Positions 9,362 to 15,789 of a DNA stretch of 20,528 nt are shown here, piece after piece; within the stretch, counting starts at the first letter, position 1; every line of letters starts with the position of its first letter. The position numbers and the translations under genes were made by a program. The notes under the pieces are model-generated. The model was not told the DNA's origin. It ran no database searches and saw nothing but the letters and a program-made list of their open reading frames with translations. The stretch spans positions 1 to 20,528 of the forward strand of contig JWZX01002023.1 of assembly GCA_001275005.1 (NCBI GenBank), written 5' to 3'. The DNA is from Chrysochromulina tobinii. Taxonomy: Eukaryota > Haptophyta > Prymnesiales > Chrysochromulinaceae.

Positions 9362-10302
9362 GTTCGAATCCGTCCTCGAGGGCCTCCCCCAGCCCCGCGC
9401 GCAGCGGCTCCCCGAGCATCGCCCCGAGCGGCTCGCCCAGCCTCTCGCTGGCAGCAACCCCGACGGTCACATTACCCCCCCACGAGTGCAGCTGCGTCTG
9501 AGAGGGGGCATCTGCACCAGGGGCATCCGCATCCTCGAGGCCCTGGAAGTTGATCGGAGTCCCAGCTGCACCGTGGGATACGTCCCTGCGAGGGTGCGGA
9601 AGACAACGGAGTGTCAGGTTACAGGATGCAGGACAATCAAGTGGTGCGCAAGGGCAGCCCACGGGCGATGGACGCGCAACGGTGGCGATGCCACGTACCC
9701 ACGGAGATCACGCCCCTGGTCGGCGTCCATGGCGCCAATCGCCACCTTGGATAAGTGGCGTCACGCGTTGGAGGCGGGCGGGCGGGCGGGGCGCTGCACG
9801 AGGAACGAGGAGCAACTTGGTGTCGAGAAAGAATCGAGACGTGAACCCCGTCGCAACTCAAGGAGAATTTGAGGTCGAAAACGAGAAAACTGAAGGCGGG
9901 ATCGCACAATCCCGAATCCGTCAATCGCCGTCATCTCAAACCAGTCGCGGTCACCGCCCGCGCTCAAGTGTCAAGACACCACTTGCAAATACTTGTAGGT
10001 GGCATTTGGCGAGCCCGGAAGAGCATGTCCTCTAGACTATTTCGTCCTCTATCGCCTAGTCCTTCACTGTAGGGGGTTAAAGGCGTGTGCGGTGTGTCAT
10101 TATTATTACAGTCACACGACTACCGTTGTGTGGTTTACGCACATGTGCGTTTCATTTCGCAATTGTCATCGTCGACGAGAATGCCTTGCGAACGGTGTCA
10201 CGATAGTCACGCCTGGTTTGCATGCAAGTGGCTATGATAGCATTAAGCGCAGATCGCGGTTCGCGCTCACCGCTCTCCAAGACGTCCATCTCTGATTCCA
10301 TC
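9362..10302 (-). other. Interval between NELF-C/D stop and PPR start
   Basis: Both flanking genes are on the minus strand, so this must hold the NELF-C/D 3' end and the PPR promoter/5' UTR. A G-rich GGCGGGCGGGCGGGGCG-like block lies at about 9776-9795. A minus-strand frame (9288-9662) with high third-position GC overlaps the PPR 5' end in another phase and might be an alternative 5' exon. Nothing else is recognised. Confidence 0.5.
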
Positions 10303-12642
10303 TCACGCCTGCAGCAGGGCCAGCACCTCGTCGGCAGTCTCTTCCAGCCCAGCAACGGCGCGCGCCTGCTGCGCAAAGCTCACGAGGGGCTGGCGCGCCC
10401 CGAGCCCTCGATGCGCTTCGAGCGTGCGGGGATGGCGCACTATGGCGAGCACGAGCACCGCAAAGGGCCTCGAGTATGGCGGGGCGACGAGCGCGACGAG
10501 CTGCTGGAGCAGATGCCGTGTGAGCGAGAGGTCCGAGCCGGCTATCCATGCGTGGAGCGTCGCGAGCACCGGCAGCGCATAGCCGCGCGCGAGCAGCAGG
10601 AGAAGGCCATCGAGGAGCAGTCGCCGGACCGCCACGACCGAGAGCGCGTTGTTCTCCGAGTCCGTCTCCGGCTCATGCACGAGGCAGGCATGCAGCAGCG
10701 TGCACGCCGCGTCGCGCAGAGCGCCGTGTCGGGCACCGATCGCGAGCACCAGCTTGATCACATCGGGCGCGAAGCTCGCGTTGTACCGCGCGCCCGAGAA
10801 TCGCGCCGTGGTGAGCACCACGAGGGCCCAGTGCAGGATGCCACACGCGGCGGCGGGCTCGTCGATGCAACGGTGCAGCAGGGCCACGCTCGCGCCGATG
10901 TCGCTCACCTCGTTCTTCTCGCACACGGCCTGCGCCTGGCGCAGCGTCGACAGAGCACGCTCATACCGGTACTCGTACCCCGACGCACGGTCCGACGCAC
11001 GGTCCGAGGTTGCAGTCGAGGCGCCGTGGTGAGCACGTGCATGCACCTCCAAACGGTCCGAGGTTGCAGTCGAGGCGCCGTGGTGAGCACGTGCATGCAC
11101 CTCCAAACGGTCCGAGATTGCAGTCGAGGCGCCGTGGTGAGCACGTGCATGCACCTCCAAACGGTCCGAGATTGCAGTCGAGGCGGTTACAGGCGCCGAT
11201 GCATGCTTGAGACGCTTGGAGCGGTGCTCGTCGTCCTCGTCGCCCGTCTCCAAGGAATCTACATTCGAGGCTCCCCCCGCTGCCGCTGCCACCCCCGCTG
11301 CCACCCCCGCTGCCGCCGCCACCCCCGCTGCCGCTGCCGCTGCCATGCCCGCTGCTGCCGCCGCTCCCGTGGCCACCTGCAACTCCAGCCGGTCAGCGGT
11401 CGTCTGCCGCTCGGCGCCGGTGCCATCCACTCGCACGGTATAATACACCGCGGACGGATCGTCCGTGTGGAGCGCGATGATGGTGCCCGACACGGCGCCA
11501 TCGAGTGGCACTTCCGACACGGCGCCCGAAGTGGCGCCCGACACGGCGCCCGCGGGGGCCACACGGAAGCGCACAGCCGCCCCGACCTGCAGCGATGGAC
11601 CCACGGCTGCGTCCGCGGCTGCCAGCACCGCCGCCTCTCTTACCGCCGCCTCTCTCACCGCCGCCTCTCCCATCGCCGCCTCGCCCACCGCCGCCTCAAG
11701 CGGCGCCTCAAGCGGCGCCTCAGGCGGCGCCGTGGCGGCCACATAAGCGAGCGTCCGGAGTAACCGCTCGCGTGTCTCTGCTTTGGGCGGGCGTGCCGGG
11801 TCGAAGAGCGCCTGCAGCAGCAGCCGCAGCACCGCCGGCAGCCGCAGCGCTTGCAAATCGACGCCCGTTGGCGACGACTGGGAGCTCGCCATCTCCGACT
11901 GGGAGATTGCCATCTCCGACTGGGAGATTGCCATCTCCGAATGGCTGCAGAGGGTCTGTGCGTCGGCGGGCGTGATGACGCCTGCAATGAGGACGGAGAC
12001 GAGGCTGCTCAGGAGCGCAGATTCGCGCGGCACGCCCGCCGCGAGCAGCTGAAGCCGGCGAGCTCCAGCAGCCCCGTGCGTGGCCGCTGCCGCATCCGCC
12101 ATGCGCGCCGCGGCCTTCTCGAGTTGTGTCCGCGAGCCTAGCGTGGCGAGTGGGGCCGTGCGCAGGAGAAGCTGCGCACAAAAGAACTGGGCCTCGCCCG
12201 CGCAAGCCACGCCGTCGAGCCCCTCCTGCATCGTGTGCCCGTGCCGCCGCCCGTGAAGCTGCGTGCCCAGCGAGCCGAGGAAGGCTTGCAGCGACGAGGC
12301 ACCGCCGATGAGCGCGAGCAGCCCTGGGTGCGCGGCGACCTCGGAGGCATGCTCGCCCTTGGAGAGCTCGCCGACAGTCGCCTTCAGGAGCTTGCAGTCG
12401 GGGTTCGCAGCGAACAGGTCGTACAGCAGCGTGCGCCATCGCCGCTCAGCGCACATCGGCTGCAGCCACTCGGGCTCCTCCTCGAGCGCGTCGAGCTTCT
12501 GAGCATCAAAGTGCTGGTGGGACAGCTCGGACACCTGCTTCGCGACCATGTCACGGATCGCCGCCTTTTCGACCCCCGCGAGCGAGAGCCATTCGCGCAG
12601 CAAGGAGCAGTGCTCGACGAGATTGTCCGCGGCCGTCGCCAT
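10303..12642 (-). CDS. NELFCD: Negative elongation factor subunit C/D (TH1) homologue
   Basis: NELF-C/D is a nuclear HEAT-like helical scaffold of the NELF complex, which with DSIF holds RNA polymerase II in promoter-proximal pausing. The 779-residue product matches the TH1 family at both ends. Residues 45-90 contain PEWLQPMCAERRWRTLLYDL and ANPDCKLL (animal pattern P-WL--M----WR-L-Y-L-----PDC--L). Near the C-terminus, LLARGYALPVL, LTRHLLQQLVALVAPPY and RPFAVLVLAIV match the SRGYVLPV...DVIAPPY block. The middle (about 305-560) holds an insertion absent from the animal protein as I know it: Glu/Ala repeats, an SH3/Tudor-like segment (351-422, with YYTVRVDGTGAERQTTADRL), an Ala/Gly run, an acidic-basic stretch, and 18-residue repeats. 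I chose the ATG at 12642 (A at -3, G at +4) over an upstream TTG. No intron is needed. Family assignment is from sequence patterns I recognise; complex membership is inferred. Confidence 0.85.
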   Translation of the reverse strand: MATAADNLVEHCSLLREWLSLAGVEKAAIRDMVAKQVSELSHQHFDAQKLDALEEEPEWLQPMCAERRWRTLLYDLFAANPDCKLLKATVGELSKGEHASEVAAHPGLLALIGGASSLQAFLGSLGTQLHGRRHGHTMQEGLDGVACAGEAQFFCAQLLLRTAPLATLGSRTQLEKAAARMADAAAATHGAAGARRLQLLAAGVPRESALLSSLVSVLIAGVITPADAQTLCSHSEMAISQSEMAISQSEMASSQSSPTGVDLQALRLPAVLRLLLQALFDPARPPKAETRERLLRTLAYVAATAPPEAPLEAPLEAAVGEAAMGEAAVREAAVREAAVLAAADAAVGPSLQVGAAVRFRVAPAGAVSGATSGAVSEVPLDGAVSGTIIALHTDDPSAVYYTVRVDGTGAERQTTADRLELQVATGAAAAAGMAAAAAAGVAAAAGVAAGVAAAAGGASNVDSLETGDEDDEHRSKRLKHASAPVTASTAISDRLEVHARAHHGASTAISDRLEVHARAHHGASTATSDRLEVHARAHHGASTATSDRASDRASGYEYRYERALSTLRQAQAVCEKNEVSDIGASVALLHRCIDEPAAACGILHWALVVLTTARFSGARYNASFAPDVIKLVLAIGARHGALRDAACTLLHACLVHEPETDSENNALSVVAVRRLLLDGLLLLLARGYALPVLATLHAWIAGSDLSLTRHLLQQLVALVAPPYSRPFAVLVLAIVRHPRTLEAHRGLGARQPLVSFAQQARAVAGLEETADEVLALLQA
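11003..11185 (-). repeat. In-frame 54-bp tandem repeat in NELF-C/D
   Basis: Units start at 11003, 11057, 11111 and 11165 (about 3.4 copies) and encode DRLEVHARAHHGASTAIS-type repeats. They are near-identical, differing mainly at one base (GAGGTT or GAGATT). On the coding strand each complete unit contains a 26-nt segment that matches intron 2 of the HIT-like gene at 15320-15345 in 24 positions. Confidence 0.9.
11888..11947 (-). repeat. 21-bp tandem repeat coding for SEMAISQ
   Basis: Units starting GCCATCTCCGACTGGGAGAT (read on +) occur at 11888, 11909 and 11930, the last partial. They are in frame within the NELF-C/D coding region, just before the residues equivalent to the RVPAFLDLFMQSLF region of the animal protein. 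Confidence 0.88.
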
Positions 12643-13111
12643 TCTCGTCCCAAAACAAGCAAGTTTCGGAAGAGTCAAGTCAAGTCCTCCTAGGCTTCCT
12701 GTAATAGGTTGTCTGTTGTTTATGAAGTGATGACTTGACTTGCTTGCTCTCTTCTGCTTCTCGGCCTTCGGCCTTCGGCCTTCGGGTCATTCGATCCCAA
12801 GTCGCCCGTCCCCGGGGCCCGGGGCAACCGGGGCCCGGGGCTCGTAGCTGCAATTGCGTAGCTGATCAGATCACATTACTCATTAGTCCCCGGGCTCTGT
12901 AAACACCTGACGTACTGTAAAACACTGTACACACATGCGACGTCCGGATCCAGTCAGGGGTGTGCGGATAATTGTGTGCACGAGTCCGGTCACGTTGACA
13001 CGCAGGCTCAACATGCGCTTCTATGCGGTTGGTGTGGGAACTGGGATGCGTTTGTGTCGTGTGGGGCGAACCGTGATCCCGCAATCGAGCGGCGCGCTCG
13101 CGAGCGGGCCC
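12643..13111 (-). promoter_or_regulatory. Promoter/5' UTR region of NELF-C/D gene
   Basis: This interval lies between the stop of the membrane-protein gene and the NELF-C/D start, both on minus. It contains an 11-bp inverted repeat (CAAGTCAAGTC at 12676-12686 with GACTTGACTTG at 12732-12742, 45-bp spacer), a CGGCCTT heptamer array at about 12762-12785, and a GC-only inverted repeat (CCGGGGCCCGGGG type) at 12810-12840. No coding sequence is supported. A promoter role is inferred only from position. Confidence 0.4.
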
Positions 13112-13657
13112 TCAGATCTTGGCCTTGGAGCGCGCGCTCAGAGGCGCTCCTCGCCCACCCGAGGGTCCGCCGCGGTTGGATGCGGCTGGGGCTTTCGTCG
13201 GCGTCGCCATCTCTGCTGACAGAGCGGGGACGGCCGCTGAAGAGGCTTTCGCCGCCGGGGCGGGGGCAGCACCAAGCATCTTCTGCGTCTCCTCGAGGCG
13301 CTGCGCCAGTGTGGCCACCTGCCGCGCCAGCGCTTCCTGCTCCTTCTTGAGGCTCGCAAGCTCTTTTTCGTGGCTCTTTGTGAGCTCGGCAATCTCCTTC
13401 CGCACCGAGGCGGCCATCCACGCCTGGGTCACGCCTCCTGGCGCGGGCGCACTGCTGGGGCTGCCGCTCTCCTCGTCGTTCCCCGCGCCGGACCCGGAGG
13501 CGAACAAGCAGCAGCATAAGTATCGTCGCACGACCATCATCAAGAGGCTGAGCATCGGGATCGCCGCGCAGAGGATCACGGCAATCTCGTCGTTTTCCAG
13601 CTTCCCGATAAGGGTCCACGTCTGCTGCAGCATCGCCTGCGACTTCATGTCGCCCAT
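13112..13657 (-). CDS. Single-span membrane protein with coiled coil, function unknown
   Basis: This 181-residue protein is not recognised. Residues 25-43 (IAVILCAAIPMLSLLMMVV) form a probable transmembrane segment followed by RRY and the cysteine cluster CCC at 48-50, a plausible palmitoylation site. Residues about 84-128 (VRKEIAELTKSHEKELASLK onward) are charged with heptad-like spacing, a probable coiled coil. The C-terminus is Ala/Pro/Ser/Gly-rich and basic (GGRGAPLSARSKAKI). The Arg pair after the membrane segment suggests a cytosolic C-terminus by the positive-inside rule. I chose the ATG at 13657 (G at -3, G at +4); the upstream extension begins only with TTG. It is divergent from the HIT-like gene with a 316-bp gap. 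Confidence 0.65.
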   Translation of the reverse strand: MGDMKSQAMLQQTWTLIGKLENDEIAVILCAAIPMLSLLMMVVRRYLCCCLFASGSGAGNDEESGSPSSAPAPGGVTQAWMAASVRKEIAELTKSHEKELASLKKEQEALARQVATLAQRLEETQKMLGAAPAPAAKASSAAVPALSAEMATPTKAPAASNRGGPSGGRGAPLSARSKAKI

Positions 13658-13973
13658 GTCGCGGCAACGAGTCCGATATGAGCGGGGCTGCTGCAGCACG
13701 ACGGCCTGGTCTGAGGAACTATTTGGGGAGGCTAAGAGTTGCAATGAGATGTGGGAGATGTTTCGAAATAGTTTCGAAACGTGTGAAACCGAACCAATTG
13801 CTTTTCCAGTTGTGTACCGTCCCCGGAGGCGTCAATCCTTCAAGGTCGACGCAGCGACTCGTTCGTGACGGCGCGACGAAGTCTTTTTGGACATAAATGC
13901 CACATTCGGCCATCCTGCTCTACGCGCGGAACTCTGTCAGTTCGCCGCGTGTGGCGCCGCGATCCTCAGGCAA
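13658..13973. promoter_or_regulatory. Divergent promoter interval
   Basis: These 316 bp separate two divergent start codons, so both promoters should lie here. Two perfect 8-bp palindromes TTTCGAAA (13761-13768 and 13772-13779) are spaced 11 bp apart, about one helical turn, as expected for a dimeric factor site. No TATA box is clear. A regulatory role is inferred. Confidence 0.45.
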
Positions 13974-15444
13974 ATGGGCCTCAGCTACAGCAGCTTCTTC
14001 GATTCGGAGGACGAGCCTATTCGTCACCTCTCGGGCTACAGAAACAGAAGCAGCAGGTTCTCCTTTTTCGGTTGGCGGGACGAGAGGGAGCAGCAGATGG
14101 TGGTTGGCGGGCTGAGCGGGGTCACGACCGAGCTCGCCGTGCTCGCCGGTGCGCACCGAGAGGCATTTGCCGCGGCACACGCGGCAGTCGCGCGTGTCGA
14201 GGAGCCTTCGGGACCGCTCTACGCTGGCACCTTTGCAGAATACGTGCGTGAGCGCACGTCAGGTGATGCTGCGCTCGCCTTGCAGCTACGGAACGTGGTG
14301 CGCAAGTGCGCGCACTGCGGCAAGGCGAACGGGTTCACGATGTCCGAGTGCAACAATTGCAACACGCCGTTCCCGGCGGACCATCCGCGCACGCACACGG
14401 AGAATGTCTTCATGGGCTTCGTCTACGGCATAGCGCGGACCGATGCCTTCCCTCTCTCGATCTCGATTCGAAAGCAGACGCCCGAGCTGCTCGTCTTCGA
14501 CGACCCGCTCGCCCTGACGCCGTGCCACCTGAACGTGATCCCCACGAGGAGCTGGGTGCCTGACTGGCGCATCCTGCTGCGTAACCCCACAGAGGGGCTC
14601 CAACTTGTGAACACGCTCGAGGAGGCGGCATGGAGCTGCGTCGCTTCCCAATTCCTGTCGGACGCCACCTGGTGTAAGAAGATGCTCAAGACGGGCCGCC
14701 CCGCTTACCCGGAGAGCCTGCGGCATCACATCGTGTGCGGGTGCAACTTTCCACCCTCGCAGTTCCAGCTGCACATCCAGTACTTCCTGCTGCCCTGGAT
14801 ACCTGGCCAGTACAAGATGATGATGGATGGGCATCACCTGCCCGCCGGCCGTTGGTTCCCCCTTGAGTACATCAAGCGAGTGCTCGCTCTCAACGATCCG
14901 ATGGCGGTCACCATGGACACGCCGCTCTCGGACATCTTCGACAAGTAAGATGGGCACCATCGATCGTCCATCCGCCCACCATCGTCTGCTAGCGTGTTCA
15001 CACTGCTAGCGTGTTCTTGAGTGCACCTGATTTGTATCTGCTGGCGCCTGATGGCACCTGATCGAATCTTGTTCAGGTACGATGGGCGCGTCAACTACGC
15101 CGAGTCGATCCGCCACTGCCACGCGCAGCAGGCGGCCTCGCACACCGCCCTGGCCAACTGGCACGCAGAGGACTTCACCTACCTGTTGTCCCCGAGCGAG
15201 GAGGAGGCCGATCACCAGGCTCAGATGCAAGTGGGCGCCGCCGATAAGAGGCTGTTACAGAGCACCAACGCGAAGACGCACTACCGGTACGCGCATGCAA
15301 CTCCGGTGCCCGAGTGGGGGCGCATGCAAGTGCTCACCACGGCGCGTTATCCCCTTTCCCCACAGGTACGCGCATGCAACTCCGGTGCCCGAGTGGGGGA
15401 TACGTGAGCTCAATGACCTCATGCGGCGCGACATGAGCTGTTGA
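13974..15444 (+). CDS. Zinc-ribbon HIT-superfamily-like protein, three exons
   Basis: Exons 13974-14944, 15077-15286 and 15366-15444 give 419 residues. The first in-frame ATG at 13974 gives MGLSYSS, which fits the N-myristoylation pattern MGxxxS; the frame upstream has only TTG. Residues 112-129 hold CxxC...CxxC (CAHC, CNNC), a zinc ribbon. Residues 175-192 (FDDPLALTPCHLNVIPTR) resemble the first half of HIT domains (D-P----GH-LVIPK-H). GCNFPPSQFQLHIQ (256-269) sits where the His triad should be, leaving Q-L-H-I-Q. The central His 267 is kept, and the last Gln matches the HxHxQ form of the GalT/Ap4A phosphorylase branch. Nucleotide binding or nucleotidyl transfer is therefore possible but unproven. 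Exon 2 continues DIFDKYDGRVNYAESIRHCH across intron 1. The C-terminus is LNDLMRRDMSC. Splice phases agree throughout. Confidence 0.78.
14945..15076 (+). other. Intron 1 of HIT-like gene
   Basis: This is a 132-bp GT-AG intron (donor GTAAGA, acceptor TTGTTCAG). Its first 13 bases GTAAGATGGGCAC match 11 of the first 13 bases of exon 2, GTACGATGGGCGC. It contains a CTGCTAGCGTGTTC duplication and three CTGAT pentamers near the 3' end. Confidence 0.85.
15287..15365 (+). other. Intron 2 of HIT-like gene, bounded by 35-bp direct repeats
   Basis: In this 79-bp GT-AG intron, the first 34 bases (15287-15320, beginning GTACGCGCATGCAACTCCGG) are identical to the first 34 bases of exon 3 (15366-15399), and the preceding G is shared. 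The remaining 45 bases end in a pyrimidine-rich CCCCTTTCCCCACAG. Splicing out one period restores the frame to the stop at 15444. Confidence 0.85.
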
Positions 15445-15789
15445 TCTTGCATGCCACGAGCGCCCAAACAAGGCCACGTCAGACACGCCTGAGAAACGAT
15501 CCTGTCCCGCGAGATTATGTTAAGGGAGCATACCCTCACACCCCCAAAGCGGGCCGCCTATACGCAGCCGCCCGCCGCGCCGCACCAGCAGCAGGTACCG
15601 CCAGTACCAGCAGCCTTCCACCCAGCTTCCAGGGTCTCCCACTAGACTGTCTCACAGGACCCAGGGTCCCACGTCCCAGCAAGTACTGCGCGGTTGCGAG
15701 GGTCGACGGAACATTCAGGGTCCCGCGGATTCAAATTCACACTTCAATGTTGTCGTCATGCCGATATTTGCCGCAAGTTTCGGAGCTTG
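15445..15789 (+). other. Interval between HIT-like gene and CPT2
   Basis: These 345 bp hold the 3' end of one gene and the promoter/5' UTR of the next, both on +. There are short CCAGCAG/GTACCGCCAGTACC repeats near 15585-15615. No gene or clear promoter element was seen. Confidence 0.5.

Noticed and set aside
9361-9457. PPR start at 9457
   Set aside because: The codon there is TTG. For a nuclear eukaryotic gene the first ATG, at 9361 with good context, is preferred. The same reasoning moved the starts of NELF-C/D, the membrane protein, the HIT-like gene and CPT2.
4988-9553. A 1521-codon open frame on the + strand opposite the PPR gene
   Set aside because: It mirrors the minus-strand PPR frame, is full of Ala/Arg/His runs, has no domain, and is explained by GC-rich codon use that removes stops on the opposite strand. 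It also begins upstream of the PPR start.
11003-11185. NELF-C/D 54-bp repeats as a stack of small introns
   Set aside because: Each unit has a GT start and AG end, but there is no pyrimidine tract before the AG, and the frame stays open through every unit. I annotated them as coding and kept the shared segment as a finding.
10222-11763. A 513-codon + strand frame opposite NELF-C/D
   Set aside because: It is Arg/His-rich shadow sequence with no domain, while the minus strand gives a recognisable TH1-family protein across the same bases.
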